A DNA stretch of 64,000 nucleotides, from contig CP114491.1 of NCBI GenBank assembly GCA_027186245.1, positions 7,437,501 to 7,501,500 on the forward strand, read 5' to 3'. Numbering within the stretch: the first letter of the stretch is position 1; each line of letters starts with the position of its first letter. The DNA comes from Coriaria nepalensis. Taxonomy: Eukaryota; Streptophyta; Magnoliopsida; Cucurbitales; Coriariaceae. Of the stretch, positions 1 through 11,139 are shown one piece after another. A model generated the notes under the pieces. It was not told the DNA's origin and made no database searches. It worked only from the letters and a program-made list of their open reading frames with translations. The position numbers and the translations under genes are program-made.

Positions 1-366
1 ATCCATTGTAGAGGAAGAATCAGCATATCTTGAACCACAAGCATTCATGGCAGAGATGTATGCAAGACCTCCATGGATTCCAGAAACACCATTCACGGCT
101 TGTCCGATCGCAGTAGGAATTGCATTCAAAATATCTTCACTAGGGGCCTTGGGGAGAAATGAAGAACTTTCAGTAAAAAACTCAACATAATTGGAAGATG
201 GTGATGGTTTTGCATTCGGAATCCACCAAAGCAGATTAGTTGCTTCATAGTCCTGAGACTCCTGACTCGTGTCTTCTTCAGGGGTGAGGGAGACCTCGTT
301 GAGATCCGAAACAAATTCCAGACATGGAAACTGCAAGTGACTGTCCTGGCTGCTTTGTCCTTCCAT
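1..366 (-). CDS. 5' end of an unidentified protein gene (runs off the window)
   Basis: Reading leftward from the ATG at 366, 122 codons stay open to the window edge. The protein begins MEGQSSQDSHLQFPCLEF and is acidic and Ser-rich. Residues 47-51 read LWWIP, and a Gly/Ala/Ile-rich stretch (about residues 84-110) follows. I do not recognise the family. No signal peptide or membrane segment is visible. The ATG is the first in the frame and lies 5 nt after a plausible splice acceptor (AAG at 372-374). A donor GTAAGC at 1063 on the minus strand would give a leader exon at about 1064-1160 and a 5'-UTR intron of about 690 nt. The codons near the edge could read into an intron. Coding status is likely, identity unknown. 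Confidence 0.6.
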   Translation of the reverse strand, partial: MEGQSSQDSHLQFPCLEFVSDLNEVSLTPEEDTSQESQDYEATNLLWWIPNAKPSPSSNYVEFFTESSSFLPKAPSEDILNAIPTAIGQAVNGVSGIHGGLAYISAMNACGSRYADSSSTMD

Positions 367-394
367 TGTATCTTAAAAACCAGTATTTAAAAAA

Positions 395-430
<36 letters not shown>

Positions 431-1210
431 ACTCGTCAAGTTTTCTTCGACAGAATCATCAAACAAGAATGAAACTATATCTGATATATTGCTATGAAAA
501 ATCCTCATGAACATTATCAGTCGGGATGAATACTGTTTTACCCCACCAACTAAGAAAAGCTAAGACCAAACACGATCGATTTCGGCCCCTGTTAAGCTAT
601 ACATGAGTAGTGCCAGAAACTTAAAGGGATAAAAAATGGATTTGACCATGTAAATCAAATCGTAAATCACAAAAGAGGGAAAAATGAATAAAGAAAAAGC
701 CTCCAAACTAAAAATCAATGGCGAGTAAAACTCTCAAAAACATTCAATTCCAATCTATGTAGACAGAAATCAAAAAAATCGTAAACAAATTTGCTAATTC
801 AAAACAAACTAGCTCCATGGAAAGCGCAACCCGATGAAGAATCAGATGTGATTATTGAGATATAGAACCTCAAAAATGAATCGACAGAAAGTGAGGGGAA
901 CACCGCCATTCATACATACAAGTAAAGTTCAAAGTCGATAGTAACCTCTTTAGCAACATAGAAATCAGAAAATGGAAATACAGTTTACTTGAGTACGATG
1001 AAAAAGAAGAAGAAAATGCAGAGGGAATAACTTGAGACGGAAGCACAGATCCAGGCGGCTTACTGTGTTTTATCACTAGAGACGAGGTCGAGGTGCGAAG
1101 CGGCTTAGAATTCACGATTCAAAGAAGAGAAAACAGAGAAGAGAGAGAGAGAGTACTGAAGAGTGGAAAGTGGAGAGTGGAGAGTGGACATGCAAGAGCA
1201 CTCGGTTGCT
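367..1210 (-). promoter_or_regulatory. Leader exon, 5'-UTR intron and proximal promoter of the gene at 1-366
   Basis: The segment holds a (TA)n run at about 397-428, then AT-rich sequence without an open frame. A CT-rich leader follows (on the minus strand, TCTCTCTCTCTTCTCTG near 1130-1155), ending in the donor GTAAGC just below 1064. Pyrimidine-rich leaders followed by a long 5'-UTR intron are common in plant housekeeping genes. The transcription start is not determined. Confidence 0.4.
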
Positions 1211-1339
1211 CTGCCTCTGTACGTACATTTTTTTGGGTTTTTTTTTCTTTTTTTTCCTCTTCACTTAAAGGTAGTAAAATGAACCAGGCAAATATGAGCA
1301 CACACAGCATTACATGAAAAAATCATAGCACAAGCACGA

Positions 1340-2000
1340 TAAAAGTACGATACGAATGTTGGGCAGTATTATGCCCAACTATGTGGGCACATGGGTCGGC
1401 ACGACCTTTTTGAGCCCATCTGAGGTATAAGCCTAAAAATGTTTCATAATCTTAGGAGTTTTTTCTCCGAAAATTATTTTGTATATTAAAAATCTTTCGA
1501 TTAATACAAGATATTGTTTGGCTAAATAATATTTATTATAGTTTATTTAAAATTTTAATTATTAATGATACTAATTTCTAATTTACTAAATAATTATTAT
1601 TATTTATGATTAACAATATACAAAATATGTATAAATATTTTACTAATCATTTTAAAACTCATCTTTTATTAAAAATTATTTATATAAAAAAAAAAAACTT
1701 TCGAGTTCACGGATCGAAACGAGCCCACAGGCCAAAACAGGCACATGGGCCGAAACGGCCCATGGGTTGGCACGATCTCACGGGCCGGTATGGCACGTTT
1801 ATGGCTCGTTATTGTATCTATTTAATATCGTGTCCTTATTTTTACATACAGGCACTGGGCACAAATACGGACACGGCACGTGCCAATTCGTACCAAACAC
1901 AACATGATAAAATTTATACCGTACCGAAATTGGACCAGACCGGACCGACACGAATAGCCACCTCGATGCTCAGTGCTCGGGAAAGATTAATCTGAATTAT
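1340..2000. repeat. GC-rich repeat, probable non-autonomous DNA element
   Basis: Two GC-rich blocks (about 1355-1430 and 1705-1980) with repeated motifs such as GGGCACATGGG, ACAGGCACATGGGCC and CGGACACGGCACGTGCC flank an AT-rich core. Such GGCACG/CGTGCC-rich modules recur through plant genomes in non-autonomous elements. A related block lies at about 31425-31505. The 129-codon open frame inside has no recognisable domain and is treated as chance. Element ends were not resolved. Confidence 0.35.
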
Positions 2001-2245
2001 TATGTTCACTAAACGTTTGGAAGGAGTATTTTTCGATTATGTACGGACGGTTGGAGCTGGATTTTTCGTAGAGAGGGATTATGGTTAGTAATTAAGTGTT
2101 AATTAATTATGCTAATTAATCCCAGTAATCAATGTTGTCACGCTGAGTCGTGCAAGAATTTCATGTCTATATTATATGGTCATTGGCATCAGAATTAGCA
2201 TTACTTTTTTTTTTTTTTCACTTTTCTAAAAATATTTTGTAGCAG

Positions 2246-2450
2246 AATTATCTATATGTAACTATCCCTTTGAAATTATCTAACTATACCTTTGAAATTA
2301 TCTATATGTAACTATCCCTTTGAAATTATCTAACTATACCTTTGAAATTATCTAACTATCCCTTTGAAATTATCTAACTATACCTTTGAAATTATCTATA
2401 TGTAACTATCCCTTTGAAATTATCTAACTATACCTTTGAAATTATCTATA
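2246..2450. repeat. Minisatellite with two alternating unit types
   Basis: About nine head-to-tail units are built from AACTATCCCTTTGAAATTAT and AACTATACCTTTGAAATTAT. They differ by C/A at one position and by a 6-nt expansion (TCTATATGT versus TCTA). The array is flanked on both sides by the 10-mer GTAGCAGAAT (2239-2248 and 2460-2469). Confidence 0.85.
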
Positions 2451-2469
2451 TATAAAATCGTAGCAGAAT

Positions 2470-5199
2470 CACGTTTCATGGTCCACACAAATTGCTCTCC
2501 AGGACACAAGTCATAATTACATCTCTTTCCATCTCTTTCTATATATATACACATTTTTCTGACAAATATTTTGGAGAATGCAGATTAATCTTAATTTTAA
2601 AATATATATAATTAATATAAATAGATTAAAATAAATTCATCTAAGAAATGTTATTTACAAATGAGTGCAGGTTTATTTATTTTTTAGAATATATTTTACG
2701 TTTAAATATATATTTTAATAACGATTTAAAAAAAAAAATTATATTAAATTTTTATTTTTAATTAATGTTTAATAATTATAAATTTTTTTTGATATTTAAA
2801 ATTTTTATTTTCAATTTTTTCTTCAATAATACTCCACCACCAAATTCGTCTCCACCGCTTGAAAAAAAAAACATCCATTAATGGAGCATGAAGCTCCATC
2901 AGGGGAGCTAGAAACTCCATTAATAGATTTTTTTTTTCCAATAGTGGTATAGCGGCAAGGCAGATTATTAAGGAAAAATTTGAAAATATAATTTTTGAAT
3001 ATTTAAAAATATTTATATAATTATTAAAAATTAAAATATTTTAATATAATATATCAAATCATGATAAAAAACGCATTTTAAGATGTCTAGACAAACAAGG
3101 CATGAGGGTTTTGCTTTTTATTTTTTACTTTAATTTTAAATTTCTTTTTTCACAAATGTCGTATTGTAAGAGTATATGAAGTGGAGTTTGATGAAGTGAC
3201 CGGAAATTGATTGTAACGGCAAGTAGGATAAACCCACGAATGCATAGAGAACGAGTGGGTCCAACTTTTGACGAGACTAACAATTCTGCCCATTTTTGTA
3301 ATTACGATGACATCAACAAATCATCATCACCAAATGAAGCGATTAATCACCGATCAGTAAATTGGGCTTAGACATGACCTTCCAATAAACTATGGAAGAA
3401 CGAGCTCCGACCCTAATTCATTAACTCACCATGGTGGCGCCGCAGTTGTGAGCACGACGGCTATAGTAGTGTCACCGACAATAATCATTCTATGATGGAA
3501 CAGTCACGTAAGTACTACTATGTGTCCAAAATAACATCTGCTCAGGAAGTGTTATCCATTCCGATGAGGAAAAATAAATGGAGGTCAATTACTATACTAC
3601 ACTACCAACTAAGTGGTCATTGTAGAAAATAATGTTGAACAAGGCAAGGGTTCTTGTGACGATGTTATTATATATTTGTTGTGTTGTGTAATTGTAATCA
3701 ATTGAGGACTGCTTAATGTAATTGGATTTGGGTGAGCCCAAAATCCGATTGGGTCATTCTCTTATGAATGAGTTACTATTTGATTTCAAGCCCGAAATCT
3801 ACTATTTTGTCGGGTCTTGGAACGGGTATTGAGTCTGGTCACTATTTAAGTGACATAATTCATTCACTTAGGGCATGTAGAATTTGTGCACCTCCTTATC
3901 TATGAGATGCAATTATGGTTCTTCTTTTTCATGTGATCTCATGCTTCTTAGTTCGATTATGTGATATTTGATCTTACCTATTGCATAATTATTATATGTT
4001 ATTATCTTCTCTTTTGATATATCGAGATTATTTATACTAATATGAAATTTATGCTTAGTTAGTGTTTTTTATTTTTGAGTACGATTCCTTTAGTAATTTT
4101 CGTGGTTAATTTCTATTTGATTTCATTTTGCATAATAGTATATGATTTGTGACTAAAAATATTAATTTGTAATAAGATAATATCATCACTAGTGCAAATA
4201 AATTTCACTTAATTTTTCAGAATTTAGAGTGGATGTAGTCTATTGATCATTTTGATCTTTATAAGTGAATAATTATAATTCTTTATATTAATTTACTTTA
4301 CTATTTTTTACATTCTATTTTAGTTAAATAAAAATATTGGTATATTTAGAGGAGACGCTGTTTTACGTACACAATATATGTCATATATTGGGATAAGATT
4401 TAATATGTTATGTGTATTCAAAAATTTTTGAATTAAGATTGTGAATAATTTTTTAATAAATTTAATTTATTAAATATTAATTATTTATAATTATAAATAT
4501 TAATTATAATATATCATTTATTATATTATTTTCTATTCTCTTAAGCAAAATCTTAGTCGGGTTAAATAATTTTCTCAACCCGTTTTAATTTTTCTTTTGG
4601 ATCGAAAAATTTTTCTGACCCATTTTTCTTTTCTTGAGATGGTACTGTACAGTTTCTTTTTCTTACCGCAGGGCATGTAAGCCTTCACATGGGATCATCT
4701 TTCTTTTAGCCGGCATCATTGACAGCTTTTTCCAGGCTATGCTTTTAGCCTTTCATCATTTTAAAGTATGGGAAACCCTTTTTCTACCCATTGGACATGA
4801 AGGGTCTCAAGTGGCCTTTCTGACCACTTTTTCTTTCTTTAACATTTTTCTCTCTCATACTTACGCTCTCTCTCTTCTCCAAATCTCTCCGCTGCCTCTT
4901 CTTCTCCTTCATGAGACGACGACGACAACAAGCTTCAAGCGGCGATAATGGCGGCTTGGTGCTTCAGGGCGGCGCTTATGGCTTGGTTATTGAGCTTCTC
5001 AATACATTAAGCCAATTCTAAATGGATACAATTTAAAGCTCTATACTCTATGCCATATTAACCTTAGGTTTATTGTATGCTTAATGTATTGAGTGAAATT
5101 TAATGACCTGGAAGCTGAGTTTTTCATTTGATCGTAAAGCATATATAAGCATGAGACTCTAATCATACTGAACAATAGACTTGTTTGCCCCACATACAG
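2470..5199. other. Intergenic, no gene recognised
   Basis: AT-rich sequence with several stretches above 75% A+T. The 104-codon frame at 4634-4948 is rich in Phe, Leu and Ser and comes from a pyrimidine-rich strand, so it is not supported as a gene. The segment at about 3650-3960 has moderate complexity and could be a retrotransposon LTR relic, but no ends were found. Confidence 0.5.
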
Positions 5200-5507
5200 G
5201 TGTGGATATCAGCATCAATACATATCTGAAGACAGTGAAGCTTATACTAAAGGAGAAAAATCCATCGACCATCTAAGTGTTCAAGGCAACAGCATACGAT
5301 ATTACAGGGAATCTTGAGATGCCTAGAGTAAAGCCCAAAAAACCTACTGCTGGTGTGGAAATCTTGAAGTCTTTTATGTATGTCTTCATCTCCTTTCTTA
5401 TCAGGAAAAAAATTATACTAATTTCATTTTTACCCTACACTTCAGGGAAAGCTTTGGGATGAGGTCGTGGACGGGGATGTGGCCGTGGCCGTGGTTGCGG
5501 CCGTTAG
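5200..5507 (+). pseudogene. SmD1: Small nuclear ribonucleoprotein SmD1 gene fragment (intron retained)
   Basis: SmD1 is a core Sm-ring protein of spliceosomal snRNPs, usually about 115 residues with a Gly-Arg tail. Here one exon (5200-5352), preceded by a good acceptor (ACATACAG), encodes GVDISINTYLKTVKLILKE. It then shows frame slips and internal deletions where the family has the DHLSVRGNNIRYY segment (the DNA still reads DHLSVQGNSIRYY in another frame). It ends in PRVKPKKPTAG. A GT-AG intron (5353-5445) separates it from GKALG, an in-frame TGA at 5460-5462 where Arg is expected, and a GRGRGCGRGRGCGR tail ending at TAG. The first exon with the Sm1 motif is absent. The retained intron shows a segmental DNA duplicate, not a processed copy. 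Confidence 0.85.
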
Positions 5508-6240
5508 ATCTTGTGATCTTTTCGATTTTCTGTTCAGTTTGTGCGGAGAAATTAACGAACCTATGGATATGAAAGTAGTGGGTATGCTCATCTTCTCTTT
5601 CTTAATCCATCCTTAGATTTTTTCTAAAATGGCAACTTGAAACGTAGTAATTGATGTCTGCTATATATTTTTGGATATGGGGGAACACTTCTTATTAACA
5701 GAGGTCATCCCCATTCTCAGTTCAACAAAGCCAATCCATCCTTTGGGGTATTCTTTTTTTTTTTCTTGTTTTTTGCTTGTGCCGTATTGTATTATCAGTT
5801 TATGAGTAATGGGAATGATCTAAATCCAGCTCAAAATAGATGATTGGACAAGCACCGCAAGATAGAGTAACCAATGGGTGATATCACTTCAAGGCATGAG
5901 AGTCGTTGGTCGGTAATTTCCACTTCTAAATAAATGCATCTTTTATCTATAAATTGACATGTCAAAAGAGTTTATCTCTTTATACCACTGAATTTAGAAT
6001 TTCGAAATACAATTAGAATTTAAATAAATAATATATGAGCTAAATTATAGTCTATTAAAGTCAAATGGGGGAAACGGATAGATGTTTTTGACTTTTTGTG
6101 GCTCCACGCATCATTTTGGCCCGCAGTAGAGCAGGAAAAGGAATATATTAATAGATAGTAATAATCAGACATTAAGATAAAAATAATAGATAAGCAGATG
6201 GGTCAGACATTGTCATCAACCTTCTAAGTTCCGACACGAC
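5508..6240. other. Intergenic, no gene recognised
   Basis: The sequence just after the SmD1 tail may be its old 3' region. The rest is unremarkable AT-rich DNA with no open frame of interest. Confidence 0.4.
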
Positions 6241-6848
6241 ATTATCTAAAAACCCAATCGCTTTTCTCCTCCTTTACAGTTCTGATTTCTGGTCGAGTGG
6301 CTTCTTCAGAAAGTCAATTTCCTTCTCTCTGCACTGCAACAGCTCAATTATGAGGTATGTGATGTCAATGTTCAATTACCTTTCTCTTAATTTTCCTTGA
6401 ATGCCTTTGATTTAATCTCTGCCCTTTCCTTGAATCGTTAGTAAATGATAACTTCTTTAACCATTCTAATCTTGATAAGTAGAATTTGAGGAGCGACTTG
6501 TTTATAGATCACTGCAATTTTTCCTACCCATTCCACTTGTTATTTCCAGTTTTAGATCAAAGCGTGATGTCGAATTGGATCCTGGTTGTGAATTTGTTTT
6601 GACCAGTTTATGTCCCAAACTGCTGATACCAAGCTGTGTTTTGTACAAGATTTCGAGGATTATTTTTTCTTTCTTTCTCAATTATGTGTTTCTGGTTATT
6701 TTTTGTATCAAGTTTCTAAAATGAAACTATTATTATCGTTATTAAAACAGAGCAGTTATTAGATTAATTCTCTATCTGAACTTAATCTTTTTAATTCACT
6801 TCTTCTTGCTAGATAGTTAAAAGTTTATAATTCGAAGTTCCGAAAACT
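6240..6848 (+). promoter_or_regulatory. Old leader and 5'-UTR intron of the F-box pseudogene
   Basis: A CT-rich leader-like stretch at 6255-6354 ends in ATTATGAG followed by the donor GTATGT at about 6356. About 490 nt of T-rich intron-like sequence leads to the ATG at 6849. Keeping an upstream intron argues that the pseudogene arose by decay in place or DNA duplication and not by retroposition. This is inference. Confidence 0.3.
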
Positions 6849-8007
6849 ATGGCATCGCTAAGCTCCGATCTTTTCTACGACATACTGAGTTGCCTAGATG
6901 GACCCTCCTTTAGTCAGTGCAGCATGTACATGTGCCGCTCTTAGTTCTATGTACATGTGCCGCTCTTAGTTCTATCTCAAAAGAAGAAGAATTATGGGAA
7001 AATGTGTGCTCTTCCTTGTGGCCTTTCTACCAATCAAGGGTACGTCAAACAATTAATCTCATTAATAGGCGGGTTCTGAAAATTCTATGCAGATTGCTTT
7101 CCCCTCATCATATACAAACAAGTCTCCGAAAATCATCCATGGAACAACTACGGCAACAATAACTACCTTGACTACTCTGAAGATTGGGCCTGGGACGACC
7201 CTGATTACTACTCCGACTTGAATGAGTCTGAAACCATCCTACCCTCAGACTTTGTCTCTCTCATCGATATCCTTCACAAAGATAAGTCCATATGCTCAAA
7301 GGCCCTATGGGGGATACCTAATGCTAACGGGTTCAACAGTTGGTCTCATAACTGTCCGTTCCGTATCGATCTTCTCACATTTGATGATGATGTCACTCTC
7401 GGTTTCTGATGGGCTACCGTGAAGTTCCCTTCGGCACTTTACGGTGGTTACGAAAAGATGGGAAGCTATGGAGGGAACTTCACGGTGGTTTACGTTTATG
7501 TTGGATATTGGTTAACCGGAAAATGAAGCAGGCGGCTAACCTCGCCACAGCTGGAGCCCACTTGGCGGGCAAAGGCACTGCCCACTGACATGGATTTCGT
7601 GAACCAGTTTAGGTCCATTCTTCCCGCGAAGGATATTCTTCCATGCCAAGTGGTGGAGTGCATTCTTATCATGAAATTTTGGGTGATTCAGACGGAAGGC
7701 GAAGGAGATGGGAATGGAGGTGAGATGACTCTCAAGTTGATGAAGTTGAGTATGCAGTTAGAAGACATGGAAGGTGCTACTGTTAATGCGAGGAATAGCT
7801 TGCTTATACTTAAGGGGGCGTTGAATTGTCGGCGGAGCAAGAATTATAGTGAAGTTCTCGAAAGTGCAGAGCCAGTTGAGAGAGGAGAAGATGAGGAATG
7901 AAAGCAGGTTATATAGGGTCTGCATTCTGAGTGGTATTGCTACTTTTTTAACCTTCGGGGGGCTATGTTTTGTGAAATGGGCTCTTGTTTTTTCCTTCAA
8001 ACTGTGA
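6849..8007 (+). pseudogene. Broken F-box protein gene (At2g27310/At2g36090-like)
   Basis: The start, MASLSSDLFYDILSCLDG, matches the F-box onset of this plant family, whose members are SCF ubiquitin-ligase substrate receptors. Later family blocks are still legible: SSISKEEELWENVCSSLWP, KFYADCFPLI, ALWGIPNANGFNSWSHNC, the C-terminal MQLEDMEGATVNARNSLLIL, and a final hydrophobic segment (VCILSGIATFLTFGGLCFV) ending at TGA 8005-8007. Damage includes an extra T near 6910, a 25-bp tandem duplication inside the F-box (6924-6948 and 6949-6973), a TGA where GGFRKF is expected, further stops near 7407 and 7525, and frame shifts between blocks. Frames at 6917-7162, 7218-7409 and 7590-7901 are its fragments. 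No intact product can be made. Confidence 0.88.
6924..6973 (+). repeat. 25-bp exact tandem duplication inside the F-box pseudogene
   Basis: The unit ATGTACATGTGCCGCTCTTA plus GTTCT occurs twice in direct contact. One copy restores the family reading of the F-box third helix (AACTCAALSSISKEE). The second copy adds a non-multiple of three. Confidence 0.95.
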
Positions 8008-8507
8008 AAAGTAACAATTTACGTATGAAGCTTAATATTGAATAAAAAAATTTGACAACTGCAGAATACAGGTTCTTGTTTCTTTTCTTTACTGGCTCAT
8101 CCCTGTTGTCCAAAACACGGTGTCGAAACTGGACTTGAGGATGATATTGATGTATAACGAGTACTCGTTTTTGCTCAATGCCAAAAAGAAAGATAGCGTG
8201 TTTTTCTTCAAAGGTCAGGTGATTTGATTCATAATCATTTGTCTTAACTCTTTACAAAATGCAGAAAATACACCTTTCAATCATTACGCTATTATACTGA
8301 CTGACCCGAAGAAGAAAAAAAAAAAGGAAAAAAAATGAATACGTTGATATTTCTCTTATAGCATGGAAGTCTTTTTCTTCTGCTTTAATTCATCACTCTA
8401 TGTCATTTTCCCCTTCTTTTTCTCTCATTAATACTAGCAGCTAATAAAAACAATGGAGTTCATGTTCATGTTCATCTCGAATACCATTTCCTCTTATCAT
8501 TTTCGAA

Positions 8508-10096
8508 ATGGGAAAGATTTCTTCTCCAAAAGACACAGAACAAACAGCAACCCACTTGAACATTCTAAGCATATTCAACCGAATGAATCCTCTCGAACCA
8601 TCTCTCGGACTTGTCACCTTCTTTCTTGTCTCCATTTTGTGCGTCATCTCCTTCTCCTACTTGGACTACCAGACTGTTGCTATCGGGCTCGGATTCCATG
8701 GGCCTTCAAACAGTACTACCGGAATCGGACAGGCGGGATTTCTAGATGAAAGTATCAACGGGTGTGATTTGTTTGATGGGAACTGGATCCAAGATGAGGA
8801 GGGGTCCCACCCGCTATACCGATCAGAAGATTGCTCTTTTATGGACGGGGGTTTCAGATGCGTTGCAAATGGAAGACCCGATACCAAATTCACAAACTGG
8901 CGTTGGCAACCTAAGGACTGCGACTTACCCAGGTTTCCATATCATGTTCATTTCCCGAGTTTTCTTTCCGTTTGGTTAGTTAGAAAAGTATTGCAATGGT
9001 TTTAAAATGTCGTTGTCCCTATGAAACAGGTTCCACGCAAAAAAGATGTTGCAGAAATTACGAAACCGCCGGCTTGTTTTTGCAGGGGACTCGATCGGAA
9101 GAAACCAATGGGAGTCCATGTTATGCATGCTCTCTTCCGTTATCCCGAATAAATCTTCGATTTATGAGATAAATGGTAGTCCAATTACCAAGCATTCCGG
9201 TTTCTTGATCTTCAAGTTTGAGGATTTTAACTGCAGCATTGAATACTATAGAGCCCCTTTCCTTGTTGTTCAAACCCACCCTCCGAGTAATTCTCCGACG
9301 ATCGTCAAGACCACCTTGAAAGTTGACCAACTTGACTGGACTTCTAGACAATGGAGAGATGCAGATTTGCTCATTTTGAATTCGGGCCATTGGTGGAGCC
9401 ATGAGAGGATCATTAGAGAGTAGTAAAAAAAGGATACCGCTTTATAGTTATTGTTTTCTCTATACAAGTTCTTATGTCATTCAATTTATTTCACTACAGG
9501 GGTTGCTATTTTCAAGAAGGGAAGGAGGTGAAGATGAACATGAGTGTTCAAACTGCTTTTAGAAGATCGATTCAGACCGTGCTCGATTGGGTTGACAAAG
9601 AAATCGACACGAGAAAGACTTATGTCCTCTTCCGTACCCACTCACCGGCCCATTTCAGGTGATAAATTTTAAAAGCTAGGATTGTTTTAATTATATAACA
9701 TTTCATTATTCTAAACGTCAAGTTCGATTTTGTAGAGGCGGTGATTGGAACACTGGTGGTGGTTGTCACATGGAGACGTTACCGGAATTGGGCCCACTGC
9801 CAGTTTCACACGATACTCATTTCGAGTCGGTAATTGACTTGTGGTCGGAATATTATTCGAACAAGTCGAGGACGATGAAATTGGATTTGTTGAATGTCAC
9901 GAATATGACATCAAGGAGGAAAGACGGGCATCCTTCGATATATTATCTCGGGAATGGGAGGGGGCCAGCCTCGCTCCACCACCAAGATTGTAGCCACTGG
10001 TGTTTGCCAGGAGTGCCTGATTCTTGGAATGAGATTATCTATGCACTTTTCATGAAGAAAGAATCTAATCGGTCGGAGTATACGGAAAAGTTTTAG
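8508..10096 (+). CDS. TBL: Trichome birefringence-like protein (probable polysaccharide O-acetyltransferase), TBL10/TBL8-like
   Basis: Four exons, 8508-8932, 9030-9419, 9500-9658 and 9736-10096, join through GT-AG introns into 444 codons. TBL proteins are Golgi membrane enzymes that transfer acetyl groups to xylan, mannan, xyloglucan or pectin. Residues about 31-52 (LGLVTFFLVSILCVISFSYL) form the signal anchor. The TBL domain starts at GCDLFDGNW. The GDS motif is FAGDSIGRNQWESM (Ser163), and the DxxH motif is DCSHWCLPG (Asp409, His412), so the Ser/Asp/His triad is complete. TLPELGP and GGDWNTGGGCH are further family blocks, and the length is normal. The ATG at 8508 is preferred because an upstream ATG (8453) is in another frame. 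The fit is best to the TBL10/TBL8 group, which is recalled and not computed. Substrate is unknown. Confidence 0.93.
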
Positions 10097-11139
10097 TTTT
10101 AGTTATGAGGATTAGTGAAGGAAGAGATTTGAGACTGGTTAATTGTTGGCAAGGGATTTCTACGCAAGAGAGATCGAAAGAGAGAAAAAGAAAGAAGTTA
10201 TAGAAATTTTGATATTACTTTTGTATATACCTAAGATGTGATGAAAGTTTTGCTATTTTTCTTTCAATATATATATATATATATATTATGAGAAAATGGA
10301 TGGAATTTGATTATCGGGTTTGTAAAGCAGCAGATAATTTATGTTATAGTTCATGGAGATAGAAGATCGGGTAGAGGAGATATAAACTCCAAAACGTGTT
10401 ATTGTAATATCATCTCTCTGTCTTGCTTTGCCAGAATGTAAAATTTTGAAGCGTATTTTGCAAATAGGAATGATCAGAGATGTGAAAAAAAAATAAAAAA
10501 AATAAATAAAAGTACTTATCAATTCACTGTTATGTTTTGGGTCGAAGAGGTTAACTTCACTCAGACTTGTTTTCTACTTCCCCTCCATTTGATCGGAATG
10601 CCCTCCCGATAAGGATGAGCAACGGAGGCCGGGGGAGAGCGAATATCTGTCACCGCTATCCACCTTATTCATTAGATTTAAAGCGGGTGGGTTATCCGCC
10701 TTTTATTTGTCAGGGGCATGATAACCTCCCCTATTCCTTAGGCAGATAGGGCAATTGAGCGAATATCCGCTCTGATCCTTTTTTTTTTTTTTTAAGAAAT
10801 ATAATTTCATAATTATTGAAATTGTTATGGACACATTTATTAATTTTTAAAAATTTATACATGTTCACATATATTAATTCAAATTTTAATTTTTATAAAT
10901 TTATATATGCGTAGTTTTCAAATAATATTTTAATTTATATATAATCTAAATTAGTTAAAATTTATATGATAAAATTTTATATATTAATATGTCAAGAATA
11001 AAAAATATAAATTAAACTTATATTATTATTTTTCTTTATAATTTTGTCTCAAAAATTTATAAAATAATAAATTTTCCCGTGATCAATTTTTGTTTTCTTT
11101 TTTCCTCCAATCTCTACAGTTGTGGAGTTCAAATTCTAT
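10097..11139. other. TBL 3' region and intergenic DNA with a GC-rich repeat at about 10610-10770
   Basis: After the TBL stop comes an AT-rich 3' region with a (TA)n run at 10268-10286. The block at about 10610-10770 (GGATGAGCAACGGAGGCCGG, GCGGGTGGGTTATCCGCC, GAGCGAATATCCGC) has internal inverted motifs, resembles the block at 17245-17635, and is probably a non-autonomous DNA element. The rest is AT-rich and featureless. Confidence 0.4.

Noticed and set aside
1606..1995. 129-codon plus-strand frame
   Set aside because: It lies in a GC-rich repeat block next to AT-rich sequence, has no recognisable domain, and its start sits in an AT-only stretch.
2246..2450. Possible CRISPR-like array
   Set aside because: Units are contiguous and near-identical, with no unique spacers, and the context is a plant nuclear genome.
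4634..4948. 104-codon plus-strand frame
   Set aside because: Low-complexity Phe/Leu/Ser translation of pyrimidine-rich DNA, with no domain and no flanking gene signals.
9121..9467. Two minus-strand frames opposite TBL exon 2
   Set aside because: Shadows of a strongly supported TBL exon on the other strand.
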